From JAHJDS01 sp964569795 (GTDB lineage: Bacteria; Desulfobacterota; Desulfarculia; Desulfarculales; JAHJDS01): DNA of 64,000 bases. Position 1 is the stretch's first letter. The number at the start of each line of letters is the position of its first letter. Of the stretch, positions 35,686 through 44,346 are shown piece by piece. The stretch covers positions 62,001 through 126,000 of the forward strand of contig CAZMVB010000003.1 in assembly GCA_964569795.1 (NCBI GenBank). Reading direction: 5' to 3'. The position numbers and the translations under genes were made by a program. The notes beneath the pieces were generated by a model. It was not told the origin of the DNA and made no database searches. It worked only from the letters and a program-made list of their open reading frames with translations.

Positions 35686-36263
35686 TTCTCCTCCCCATTG
35701 ACTGTTTCACCGTCTCGCCCAGGCTGACGATGCCGCCACGAAAGAAGTCGGGTGGCGGATTGTCACTCCCTCCCTCACCCGAGTGAAGAGAGGACAACCA
35801 CCGGCCCTTCTAGGCCTGAAGCCAGCTAAGGCCGACGCTTACGGTTTTTCCTGGTGATGGGACTCCCCCCGGGTCCTGTAATCAGTCTGTTCCTGTCGCC
35901 GACAAAAGAGGGTTCTGTCGCTACTCGGCCACCACGGCCCAAGCGACGATCAAGACGGACCAGTACCATTGTTTTGGGGGATAACTGATTATCTGTGAGG
36001 AATTGAGGAACAGCGTCCTGTTTGAGATGAGCCCAACGGGATCCGCACCGATCAACCGGCGTGTCTGGTCCGATGCTCACCCTATTATTGTGGTATCGCT
36101 TGCCCCCGATGTACTTTATTGAAAGCATACATTCATTTTCTCTGTCAAGGAAAAAGTTATCATTTTTTATTTGAAGTGGGCTATATAACAAGACTTAGTG
36201 ATGATGCCCCTAGTACTATACTACATTTAGTAATTTAGGCCAGACATTCTCCCTGACTGGTCG

Positions 36264-36317
36264 TCCACCTGCTGGTGAGTATAGAGATCACCCGACATCA
36301 GCCGACCAGCAGGTGGA
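36264..36317. repeat. 13-bp perfect inverted repeat
   Basis: TCCACCTGCTGGT (36264-36276) and ACCAGCAGGTGGA (36305-36317) are separated by 28 bp. There is no T-run, so it may be an element end or a binding site. Confidence 0.5.
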
Positions 36318-36392
36318 TATCAAAGAATCTGGGCGCATGAATGTAGGGGCGATAAGGGCCGCCATGCTATGAAGTCAAACCGAACCAATTCA

Positions 36393-36574
36393 GCTATCCC
36401 GAACAGACCTTGGCGGATATCGCCCTTGCCGAGAGTCAAAATATATCTCTCGAGCCGAGACTCTCGGGCCGGGCTCATCCTTTCAAGATATGATCGGCTA
36501 GCCTAGCTCGGCCTGGACTGCAGCCGCGAAAAAGGCCAGTCGTCAAGCGAGTGGACCATTATATTGACTTTTCA
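36393..36574 (+). repeat. Dispersed repeat, copy B
   Basis: The left part could encode YPEQTLADIALAESQ followed by NISLEPRLSG. The right part is CGAAAAAGGCCAG, then GTGGACCATTAT-ATTGACTTTT at 36551. After the core, a ~140-bp tail resembles the tail at 22523-22660. The coding look of the left part suggests a decayed gene, perhaps of a mobile element. Confidence 0.65.
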
Positions 36575-37080
36575 CAAACGTGCGAGAGTCAATAGAGGGT
36601 GTCCATTACTGCTGGCCGAACAGTTCCTTGGGACCACCGGCCTTGGAGGCCGGCTTTCATGCCAAGGTTCCATGCCTTACTGGACCACGGCGCGAGGCCT
36701 TGGAGTTCAAGGATCATCCGAGACATGGTTTGTTTTAAAGGGGAATGTCAGACCCTTGGCCGATATTGCTCCCTGCCCTCACACCCGTTGACGACCTACC
36801 AATTCCGGTCGGAGCCAACGCACTCTCCTCGGTCCCGATGTTCAAGCAGATGATTTCAAAAGCCTTGTGGCCAGGTACAAGCCAGGTTCGCGGCCATGTG
36901 TGTGCTGGCAGTCACGTTGCGGCACTTTGATTGATGGTCCTCGTCAAGGTGAAGGAGGGGCTTCACTGTTTGTAACGACCCATAAGTTTGACCTTGGTGA
37001 GAACAATTGTCCCAGACATGGTAGTAATTTCACGATGTTAGATATAGGTAAAAAATATTAAGCATTACAAAACATTTTCC

Positions 37081-37110
37081 TTGACAAGTTTAGTCTGAGT
37101 GATCTATATT
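37081..37110 (+). promoter_or_regulatory. Strong sigma70-type promoter of the regulator gene
   Basis: TTGACA (37081-37086) and TATATT (37105-37110) with an 18-bp spacer, in an AT-rich stretch. Transcription would begin about 55 bp before the XRE-cupin gene. Confidence 0.65.
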
Positions 37111-37172
37111 GGAATATACCGGGGCCACAGGAACCTAGCCTCAGCCAAAAACGTCTCATGTAAGGTCTGTTC

Positions 37173-37811
37173 ATGGGCGAAGAAATGGGGACCAGAATTC
37201 GGAAGGCCCGTCAGAAATCGGGGCATACTCTTGCCCAGGTTTCCGAAGGCACCAGTCTCTCGAAAGGCTTCCTCAGCCAGGTCGAGCGCGGACTTACTGA
37301 ACCTTCCATTTCCTCCCTCAAGAAAATTGCCAGACATCTTGGAACCAATGTCATCGATTTGGTCGCCGATGACGTGGCGCACCAAACCTATCCATCCTCA
37401 ATGCCTCAGACAGAGGGCGTCCCTAACAATCATCGAGGGCACCAGCCGCTGAAAAGCACCTACCGCGAAGACATCCAGGTCGTGAGGAGGGGCCGCCGCA
37501 AAAGCTTGTCCTTCCCGGGATCGCCCCTTAGTTATGACCTATTGACGCCTGACCTCAACCGCCGAATTGAAGTCCTTTACCTTCGGGCCAAACCAGGGGC
37601 CAGTTCGGGCGATGAGCTGATAGTGGACCCACCAGGCGAGAAATTCGGACTGGTCTTGAGCGGGTGCGTCGAAGTGACGGTCGGGAACGTCAGTTACGAA
37701 CTAAGACAAGGGGACGCCATTTACTTCCCGTGTCACTTCCCGCATTCCTGGCGCGTCTGCGAAAACGAGCCTATTCGACTCATTTGGGTGATGAGTCCCC
37801 CGTCCTTTTAG
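37173..37811 (+). CDS. XRE-family regulator with C-terminal cupin domain
   Basis: 212 residues. Residues 5-65 form a helix-turn-helix (IRKARQKSGHTLAQVSEGT, SKGFLSQVERGLTEPSISSLKKIA). The C-terminal part (about 130-210) is a small cupin barrel (FGLVLSGCVEVTVGN, QGDAIYFPCHFPHSW) expected to bind a small ligand. Such regulators often control import and catabolism of amines, amides or amino acids. The next gene starts 146 bp on, across a region with nested inverted repeats, so this protein likely controls the downstream locus and perhaps itself. An alternative start four codons in (37185) is possible. Confidence 0.88.
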   Translation: MGEEMGTRIRKARQKSGHTLAQVSEGTSLSKGFLSQVERGLTEPSISSLKKIARHLGTNVIDLVADDVAHQTYPSSMPQTEGVPNNHRGHQPLKSTYREDIQVVRRGRRKSLSFPGSPLSYDLLTPDLNRRIEVLYLRAKPGASSGDELIVDPPGEKFGLVLSGCVEVTVGNVSYELRQGDAIYFPCHFPHSWRVCENEPIRLIWVMSPPSF

Positions 37812-37868
37812 ACCAGGCAAGGCCAAAGTAAAGCCAACCGACCTTGGGGGGGGCGAGAAGGAACAAAT

Positions 37869-37927
37869 AGCGTCATGTGGTTTAGTGACAGCGAACAGGT
37901 TAACTGCGAGTAAACCTATCTGACGCT
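37869..37927 (+). promoter_or_regulatory. Nested inverted repeats before the transporter operon
   Basis: Outer arms AGCGTCA (37869-37875) and TGACGCT (37921-37927) enclose inner arms GGTTTA (37879-37884) and TAAACC (37911-37916). The structure lies 31 bp before the substrate-binding protein gene and could be an operator for the upstream regulator or an mRNA leader stem. Confidence 0.5.
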
Positions 37928-37957
37928 GTCCTGGCAATCTAACACAGGGGGAACCTA

Positions 37958-39304
37958 ATGGAAAAGTACTGGGGAAAGCACCAGGGAAAAAGTCCATCGA
38001 CTGACAAACCCGAGCGACGAGAAGTAACCAGGCGGCAGTTCTTGAAAACCAGCGGCGCGGTCGGGGCCGGGGCTGGAATCACCATTTTCGTCCCAAATTT
38101 GTCCTTGGCCGACCGGAAGAAGGGCCCGATCCACGTCGGTCTTTTGCCTCCACTGACGGGTGTGGCCAGCATCTATGGCAAGGAGATCTCCCAGGCTGGC
38201 GAGCTGGCTGTGGAGATGATCAACGAGGCCGGCGGGGTGTTGGGACGCAAGGTCAAATTGTTCATCCAAGATGACGGCACCATGCCCAACACGGCGGTGC
38301 CGGCAGCGGAGCGTCTGGTCAAGAAGTACAAGTGCGTGATGATCTGCGGCGACCTGATGTCCAACTCTCGGATTGCCGTCGACAACCAGGTGGCCGAACC
38401 CCTCAAGATAGTCATGAACAATTTCAGCTTCTACGAGGGGAGCATCTGCGGCCGCTACTTCTTCCACATGGCCGCCGTGCCCAATCAGCAGATCGACCGG
38501 ATGATCCCCTGGATGCTCAAGAAATACGGCAAACGCTTCTATTTCGTGGGCGACAACTACGAATGGCCGCGCGGTTCCATCGCCGCTTGCAAGGCGGCCC
38601 TGAAGAGGGCCGGCGGTAAGGTTGTCGGGGAGGAGTACAACCCGATCGGCACCTCGGACTTTTCCTCGATGTTGATGCGCATCAAGCGGGCCAAGCCCGA
38701 CGTAGTCGTGCCCTACGAGGCCGGGACCGACCAGGACGCCTTCCTCAAACAGTTCACCGCCGCCGGCCTCAAGAAGCATACGGCCGTGGTCATGGGGCAT
38801 TATGACGAGGCGATGATGCCCGGTCTGAAACCCGAGGTCCGCAAGGATTTTTACTCTTGCAACACCTACTTCATGACCGTTCCTACTCCAGAAAACAAAA
38901 AGTTTCTGGCCCGGTTGCGCAAGAAGTTTGGCAAGAAGGCCATTTTGACCAACTTCGGGGAAGCGGTGGCTCCGTGTATGTGGATCTGGGCCAAGGGCGT
39001 GGCCAAGGCGGGCACGACCAACCCGAGCTCGGTGGTCAGGGCCCAAGAAGGCGGTCCGGGCCAGAAATACGGCCTTAGTGTCAAAGCCCCCTCCGGCAAG
39101 GTCACGGTGGTCAAGCAGAATCACCACTGCGTGGTGACGACGTATCTCACCAAGTGTCAGGCCAATGGCACCTTCAAGATTCTGGAGACATGGCCCAATC
39201 AAGAACCGGTTATTCCGAAACGTTACGGCGGTTGTGTAGCCTCGGTCCAGTATGGCTGTCGGCCCTTGAAAAAGAAGAAGTGTCCTCCCTTCCCCGGTGG
39301 TTAA
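37958..39304 (+). CDS. ABC transporter substrate-binding protein (amide/branched-chain amino acid type)
   Basis: 448 residues. A twin-arginine signal (TRRQFLKTSG, Arg25-Arg26) implies folded export to the periplasm. The mature part has the type I periplasmic-binding fold: IHVGLLPPLTGVASIYGKE, AVEMINEAGGVLGRKV, VPAAERLVKKY. It resembles the urea/short-chain-amide binding branch (UrtA/AmiC-like) more than LivJ, judging by the FYEGSICGRYFFHM segment, but the ligand is not known. The C-terminus carries several Cys in a Lys-rich tail. It is the first gene of the transporter set, with AGGGGGAACCTA upstream. Confidence 0.85.
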   Translation: MEKYWGKHQGKSPSTDKPERREVTRRQFLKTSGAVGAGAGITIFVPNLSLADRKKGPIHVGLLPPLTGVASIYGKEISQAGELAVEMINEAGGVLGRKVKLFIQDDGTMPNTAVPAAERLVKKYKCVMICGDLMSNSRIAVDNQVAEPLKIVMNNFSFYEGSICGRYFFHMAAVPNQQIDRMIPWMLKKYGKRFYFVGDNYEWPRGSIAACKAALKRAGGKVVGEEYNPIGTSDFSSMLMRIKRAKPDVVVPYEAGTDQDAFLKQFTAAGLKKHTAVVMGHYDEAMMPGLKPEVRKDFYSCNTYFMTVPTPENKKFLARLRKKFGKKAILTNFGEAVAPCMWIWAKGVAKAGTTNPSSVVRAQEGGPGQKYGLSVKAPSGKVTVVKQNHHCVVTTYLTKCQANGTFKILETWPNQEPVIPKRYGGCVASVQYGCRPLKKKKCPPFPGG

Positions 39305-39452
39305 AACCACCCTACTCCTTTGGCGCTCCGGCTCCGACCGCTGACCTCCATGGTCGGGGCTGGGGAGCCGCTTCGGAGCGGGCCTAGACTTTGAACGTGT
39401 TTCGTGGTCGGTGGGCTTCGGCCCCCGGCCCTCCAAGAGGGACAAGGGTAAA

Positions 39453-40304
39453 ATGGAATCGGCCCTGGTCCAGTTCTTCAACGGTCTCAGCTATGCGGCA
39501 ATCCTGGGACTGATCGGCGTCGGATTGGCCATCACCCTCGGCCTGATGGGGGTGATCAATTTGGCCCACGGCGAGTTTCTGATGTTGGGGGCCTATGTAG
39601 TCTGGCTTTCCAATTTCGTCTTCGCCAATTTCTGGGTTGGGGTCGTCTTGGCGGTCGTTTCCGTGGCCCTGTTCGGTCTGGTGATCGAGCGCGTGTTGAT
39701 CAGGTATTTGTACCACCGGCCCATGGACACCATCCTGGCCACTTGGGGGTTGGGCATCGTCATCCGCGAACTGGTAATGACCATCTTTGGTAAGAACAAC
39801 AAGGTCATTGAAGCCCCGTTCACCGGTTTCGTTTCTTTCCTGGGCATCGAGTACTCGGCCTATCGACTGTTCATCATCGGCGCGGCCATCGTGGTGCTGA
39901 TCGGCGTGCTAGTGTTCTTTCTCCGGACGGATTTCGGCTTGAAGGCCCGTGCCATTTTGGCCAACAAGGAGATGGCCTCATCGCTGGGCATCAACACCGA
40001 TCGGGTTAACATGATCACCTTTGCCATGGGGGCCGGTCTGGCAGCCTTGGCCGGCGCCTTGATTGCGCCCATTTTCATTGCCGGTCCATACATGGGCCTG
40101 GAATGGCTGGTGGGTGCCTTCTTCGTGGTTGTCATCGGAGGGGTAGGCAGCATCTGGGGCCCCATCGGGGGAGCATCGGTGATCGGAGGTTCTCAGGGCG
40201 TGGTCGAGTATTTCCTGAACCCGGTGGTCGCTAAGGTCATTATCCTTTTGATCGCGATTGTGGTGGTGCGCATGAGACCGCAAGGTCTATTTGCGGCCAA
40301 ATGA
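39453..40304 (+). CDS. ABC transporter permease (LivH type)
   Basis: 283 residues with about eight membrane helices. LivH signatures are MGVINLAHGEFLMLGAYV and the EAA-like loop region with ILANKEMASSLGINTDRV. It pairs with the LivM-type permease next to it. ATG 39453 follows GACAAGGGTAAA; an in-frame start at 39411 would add a charged tail. Confidence 0.9.
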   Translation: MESALVQFFNGLSYAAILGLIGVGLAITLGLMGVINLAHGEFLMLGAYVVWLSNFVFANFWVGVVLAVVSVALFGLVIERVLIRYLYHRPMDTILATWGLGIVIRELVMTIFGKNNKVIEAPFTGFVSFLGIEYSAYRLFIIGAAIVVLIGVLVFFLRTDFGLKARAILANKEMASSLGINTDRVNMITFAMGAGLAALAGALIAPIFIAGPYMGLEWLVGAFFVVVIGGVGSIWGPIGGASVIGGSQGVVEYFLNPVVAKVIILLIAIVVVRMRPQGLFAAK

Positions 40305-40365
40305 GTCGCGATCGGTTCATTAAATTCGCCGTCGGGGCGCCGACCTGACAATCGAGGGGTGGGTA

Positions 40366-41424
40366 GTGGTAGTTTCCCTGATTTCCACCAACAACGGCGA
40401 ACCGAAACTGGTCTACGCCGTGGCCCTAGCTGCCTTGCTGCTGTTCCCTTTGGTGGGGGGAGACCTTCACACGGTTCTTGTGGCCAGGTTCCTATGCCTG
40501 GCGATTCTGGCGATGAGCCTCGACTTGCTTTGGGGAGTGGGCGGACTTTTAAGTTTCGGCCACGGCGCTTTCTTTGGACTGGGTGGCTACGCCCTGGGGC
40601 TGACGCTCAAGTACCTCGATTTCCCTGGGGTGACCTACCTGGGGCTCCTCCTGGGTATTTTCGGTCCTATGGCCGTGGGTGCCATATTAGGGTACTTCCT
40701 CTTTTACGGTCAGGTAAGCGGGATCTACTTCGGGATCATCACCCTGGCCTTCACAACCATCTGCATGTCGCTCGCCATTTCCACCTTTCTAGTCACCGGC
40801 GGGCAAAACGGGCTTTACGGCACCTTCCTCCGGCCGAAATTCGGCATCCCCGGTCTGTGGGAATACGAACGAACCCTGGTGACCAATGTGGCCAACTACT
40901 ATACGGCCATGGTGGGGTTTGTCCTGTCCTTTGCCTTTTGCCGGTTTCTGCTCCGAAGACCGATCGGAAAGATCCTCTTGGCGATCAAGGACAACGAGGA
41001 TCGGCTCACATACCTGGGTTACAACGTGCCCAAGATCAAGACCTGGATTTTCTCCATTGCCTGCGGCATGGCCGGCTTTGCCGGGTGCATGTCGGTGCCC
41101 ATCCGCTTTTTGGCCCCGCCGGTTTTCGGGATGATGTTTTCGGTCTCGGTCATCATCTGGGTGGCTGTCGGAGGCCGGGGCAATCTATGGGGCGCCATTT
41201 TGGGCACATTGGTGGTCAATTACATGCAGTTCTGGCTGAGTACACAGTTCGGCAATCTGTGGGTCCTGTTCATGGGCGTCTTCTTCGTGTTGGTGGTCGT
41301 TTTCGAGCCCGACGGCCTGATCGGTCTATACAACCGCCTGTACAGGCTTGTCAGGAGACGTCTGCCCCAGGAACCGGACCAGGATCTGGTCTGCCATGAT
41401 AACGCCGTTAAGCGGGGCGAGTAA
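40366..41424 (+). CDS. ABC transporter permease (LivM type)
   Basis: 352 residues, about ten membrane helices. LivM signatures: LLWGVGGLLSFGHGAFFGLGGY and the cytoplasmic loop AIKDNEDRLTYLGYNVPKIK. It begins at GTG 40366 after GAGGGGTGGGTA and ends 2 bp before the ATPase gene. Confidence 0.9.
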   Translation: MVVSLISTNNGEPKLVYAVALAALLLFPLVGGDLHTVLVARFLCLAILAMSLDLLWGVGGLLSFGHGAFFGLGGYALGLTLKYLDFPGVTYLGLLLGIFGPMAVGAILGYFLFYGQVSGIYFGIITLAFTTICMSLAISTFLVTGGQNGLYGTFLRPKFGIPGLWEYERTLVTNVANYYTAMVGFVLSFAFCRFLLRRPIGKILLAIKDNEDRLTYLGYNVPKIKTWIFSIACGMAGFAGCMSVPIRFLAPPVFGMMFSVSVIIWVAVGGRGNLWGAILGTLVVNYMQFWLSTQFGNLWVLFMGVFFVLVVVFEPDGLIGLYNRLYRLVRRRLPQEPDQDLVCHDNAVKRGE

Positions 41425-41426
41425 TC

Positions 41427-42173
41427 ATGGCCGAAGCCCTCTTGGAGGTGAAGAACTTGAGCAAAAGTTTCGGCGCCCTGGTGGTCACCAACGACGTGAG
41501 CCTTCGTTTCCAGGCCGGTACCCTACGCTGCATCATCGGCCCCAATGGGGCGGGCAAGACCACTCTTTTCAACTTGATTACCGGGGCGATCAAGCCGGAC
41601 GGGGGACGAGTCATCTTCGACGGCGAGGACATCACCAATCTCCGCCCCTTCCAGATCAGCCGACGTGGCATTGTCCGTAAGTTCCAGGTACCGACGGTGT
41701 TTGAGGAACTGACAGTCGCTGACAACTTGAAACTAGCCGCCTTGGGCTACAAGAAGCTTCGTAAACTTGCTTGGTCGAACAAGGCTGTGGCCATGGTGAA
41801 GGACGAAACGGAATCGATCATGGAACTGATCGGTCTGTCGGACCTGAACGGTACCCTGGCCTCCCGACTTTCCCACGGTCAAAGCCAGTGGCTCGAAATC
41901 GGCATGGCCCTGGCCAGGCGGCCCCGGTTGATGCTTCTCGACGAACCCACGGCCGGCATGTCGCCTCATGAGACCATAACAACGTCGCAAATAATCAGAA
42001 AGGCTTCCCAGGACATCACCACGGTCGTCATTGAGCACGACATCAAGTTTTTGAAGGAGATCGGGCGGGAAGTGACCGTTCTCCACAAGGGAAGCATTCT
42101 GGTCGAGGGCACGTTCAAGGAGATCGAGAACAACGACCTGGTCCGTGACGTTTATCTGGGAAGGCGCGGCTAG
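41427..42173 (+). CDS. ABC transporter ATPase (LivG type)
   Basis: 248 residues. Walker A is GPNGAGKTT, the signature reads LSHGQSQWLEIG (unusual LSHGQ, as in the urea-transporter UrtD branch), and Walker B is LMLLDEPTAGMS. It powers uptake together with the next gene, which starts 2 bp after its stop. Confidence 0.92.
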   Translation: MAEALLEVKNLSKSFGALVVTNDVSLRFQAGTLRCIIGPNGAGKTTLFNLITGAIKPDGGRVIFDGEDITNLRPFQISRRGIVRKFQVPTVFEELTVADNLKLAALGYKKLRKLAWSNKAVAMVKDETESIMELIGLSDLNGTLASRLSHGQSQWLEIGMALARRPRLMLLDEPTAGMSPHETITTSQIIRKASQDITTVVIEHDIKFLKEIGREVTVLHKGSILVEGTFKEIENNDLVRDVYLGRRG

Positions 42174-42175
42174 AG

Positions 42176-42877
42176 ATGCTGCTGGAAGTGAACGATCTGT
42201 CGGTTTTTTACAAAGAGAGTTGCGCCTGCACCGGCGTGAGCCTCGGAGTGGACAAGGGTGAGGCCGTGTGTCTCTTGGGACGCAACGGGGTGGGCAAGAC
42301 CACGCTTCTCAAATGCATCATGGGTTTGTTGGCCAACCGGAGCGGCACCAAAACATTCGAGGGTAGAGACATAACCCGGCAGAAGCCCTTCGAGGTGGCG
42401 CGCCAGGGAATGGGATACGTGCCACAGGGACGAATGATCTTTGCCAATCTTTCCGTGGCGGACAATCTGAAACTGGGCACCATGGCCAGTAGCGGAAAAG
42501 CAAAGCGGGTGCCGGACATAGTCTTCGATTACTTCCCCGTTCTGAAGGACCGCTTAAACCAGAAGGGTGGCACCTTGAGCGGAGGGGAACAGCAGATGCT
42601 GGCCGTGGGCCGGGCCTTGGCAAGTTTCCCGAAAGCCGTTCTCCTTGACGAGCCCTCCGAGGGATTGTCTTCCCTCGCCACCCAGGAACTGGTCGAGGTC
42701 CTCAAAAGGCTGGTTAGGGAGACGGACCTCGCTATCCTGCTGGTAGAGCAAAACCTGGACATGGCCCTGGAGACGGTTTCTCGGGGGTACGTTATGGAGA
42801 AGGGTTGTATCGTGGCCCAAGGTGACGTCGCTGAACTGGAAAGCGACGAGGTCGTGAAATCTCACTTAATCATATAA
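42176..42877 (+). CDS. ABC transporter ATPase (LivF type)
   Basis: 233 residues. Walker A GRNGVGKTT, signature LSGGEQQMLAVGRAL, Walker B AVLLDEPSEGLS, and MGYVPQGRMIFANLSV, typical of LivF/UrtE. It completes the five-component importer. Confidence 0.92.
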   Translation: MLLEVNDLSVFYKESCACTGVSLGVDKGEAVCLLGRNGVGKTTLLKCIMGLLANRSGTKTFEGRDITRQKPFEVARQGMGYVPQGRMIFANLSVADNLKLGTMASSGKAKRVPDIVFDYFPVLKDRLNQKGGTLSGGEQQMLAVGRALASFPKAVLLDEPSEGLSSLATQELVEVLKRLVRETDLAILLVEQNLDMALETVSRGYVMEKGCIVAQGDVAELESDEVVKSHLII

Positions 42878-42905
42878 CCGGCCACTCTGAACAGGGGGTG
42901 CAAAA

Positions 42906-43790
42906 TTGAAAACCTTTGAATACCTCGAACCGAAAACCTTGCAAGAAGCAATCGCCGCACTCAAGGAGTGGGGTGAAGGCGCGCGCCTCTTGGCCGGAGG
43001 AACGAACCTGGTCCCGGCCATGAAGGCGCGGACTAGAACTCCTGGATGCATCGTCAACCTCAAGGGCATCGAGGGCCTGGACGAAGTGCACGAGGACAAG
43101 TCCGGAATCCGCATCGGAGCCCTAGTTCGTCTGTCCGATCTGGCCCAGACCGATGTGCCTCGGCGGCGCAAGTTTGCCGCCTCGGTGGAAGAGCGCATTC
43201 CGTTGTTGCTACGACAGATAATCGGCCTGATGGCTAACCCCCAGGTGAGAAACGTGGCCACCCTGCCGGGCAATCTGGCCTGGGGTTCTCCGGCGGCGGA
43301 TTCGGCTCCTCCCCTATTGGCTCTGGACGCCCAACTTGCGGTTCTGGGGTCCTCTGGAGAAAGGACCATTGATTTGGATGAGTTCTTCAAAGGGCCAGGC
43401 GAAACCGCTTTGGGAGCAGACGAGGTTATCACCCAAGTCGTGATTCCGGACAAGTCCCTCAAAAAGTCGGGGGATTCCGTCAAACTCATGAAGCGCAAGG
43501 CCAACACACTGGCCGTGTGCAGCGCGGCCGTGTCCTTTACCAAGGCCAGCGGCAAGGGTATCAAGGACGTCCGGATTGCGGTGGGGGCGGTGGCGCCGGT
43601 ACCGATGCGGGTCAAAGCAGCCGAAAAGTTGCTGGAAGGCCAAGTCGCGGACGATGACCTGCTGATCAAGGTCAAGGAGGAAGTGGCTGCGGCGATCACC
43701 CCTATCACCGACGTCCGCTCTACCGCGTGGTACCGCAAACAGGTCACACCGGTCCTGGTGGAACGGTGCATCAAGACCGCTTTGTCCTGA
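42906..43790 (+). CDS. Molybdenum hydroxylase, FAD-binding medium subunit
   Basis: 294 residues of the CoxM/XdhB family. The FAD motifs are LLAGGTNLVPAMKAR and NPQVRNVATLPGNLAWGSPAAD. It passes electrons from the iron-sulphur subunit to the acceptor. The start is TTG at 42906 (KTFEYLEP), with CAGGGGGTGC upstream; no ATG fits the family's N-terminus. It heads the hydroxylase gene set directly after the importer. Confidence 0.92.
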   Translation: MKTFEYLEPKTLQEAIAALKEWGEGARLLAGGTNLVPAMKARTRTPGCIVNLKGIEGLDEVHEDKSGIRIGALVRLSDLAQTDVPRRRKFAASVEERIPLLLRQIIGLMANPQVRNVATLPGNLAWGSPAADSAPPLLALDAQLAVLGSSGERTIDLDEFFKGPGETALGADEVITQVVIPDKSLKKSGDSVKLMKRKANTLAVCSAAVSFTKASGKGIKDVRIAVGAVAPVPMRVKAAEKLLEGQVADDDLLIKVKEEVAAAITPITDVRSTAWYRKQVTPVLVERCIKTALS

Positions 43791-43823
43791 ATTGGCGTCA
43801 ACAGAATATAAAAGGGGCAAATT

Positions 43824-44300
43824 ATGGCTCAAGCAATAGAACTCAAGGTCAACGGGGTAACGCACCAGGTCCTGGTCGAACCCCATCGGACTCTTATGGA
43901 AGTGTTGCGTAACGAACTGGGCCTGTATGGGACCAACCGCGGGTGTGAAAAGGGAGACTGCGGGGCCTGCACAGTTCTGCTGGATGGAGTGCCGGTGAAT
44001 TCCTGCCTAGTGCTGATCATGGACGCCAAAGGCAAGGAGATCACCACCATCGAGGGGCTGTCCTCGAACGGCGATCTTCATCCTCTTCAGGAGGCCTTTT
44101 ATGAGACGGCTGCTACCCAATGCGGATTCTGTTCCTCGGGCATGATTCTCAGCGCCAAGGCGTTGTTGGATCGCCACCCGCGTCCGACGGTGGACCAGGT
44201 GAAAAGCGCCCTGAGCGGAAACCTGTGTCGGTGCTCCGGCTATTACAAGCCGATCGAAGCGGTGATGACCGCCAGCAAAAAACTGGCCGGCACGCGGTAG
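43824..44300 (+). CDS. Molybdenum hydroxylase, [2Fe-2S] small subunit
   Basis: 158 residues of the CoxS/XdhC-type ferredoxin subunit. The plant-type cluster uses Cys41, Cys46, Cys49 and Cys61 (CEKGDCGACT), and the second cluster uses Cys100, Cys103, Cys135 and Cys137 (CGFCSSGM, NLCRCSGY). It links the molybdenum site to FAD. Confidence 0.95.
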   Translation: MAQAIELKVNGVTHQVLVEPHRTLMEVLRNELGLYGTNRGCEKGDCGACTVLLDGVPVNSCLVLIMDAKGKEITTIEGLSSNGDLHPLQEAFYETAATQCGFCSSGMILSAKALLDRHPRPTVDQVKSALSGNLCRCSGYYKPIEAVMTASKKLAGTR

Positions 44301-44346
44301 TTAATTACTGCCCCAAACCCGAAACTTTTACGGAAGGGTAAGTAAA

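Larger units (their letters stand above)
35686..37080. other. 1.4-kb non-coding repeat region
   Basis: No gene is supported. A minus-strand frame at 35826-36191 (121 codons) has no recognisable motif or ribosome site. The region holds the inverted repeat at 36264, dispersed-repeat copy B at 36393 with its tail to about 36710, and an AT-rich promoter area near 37030. Confidence 0.55.

Noticed and set aside
35826..36191. A 121-codon minus-strand gene
   Set aside because: No recognisable motif, no ribosome site, and it lies in a repeat-rich region.
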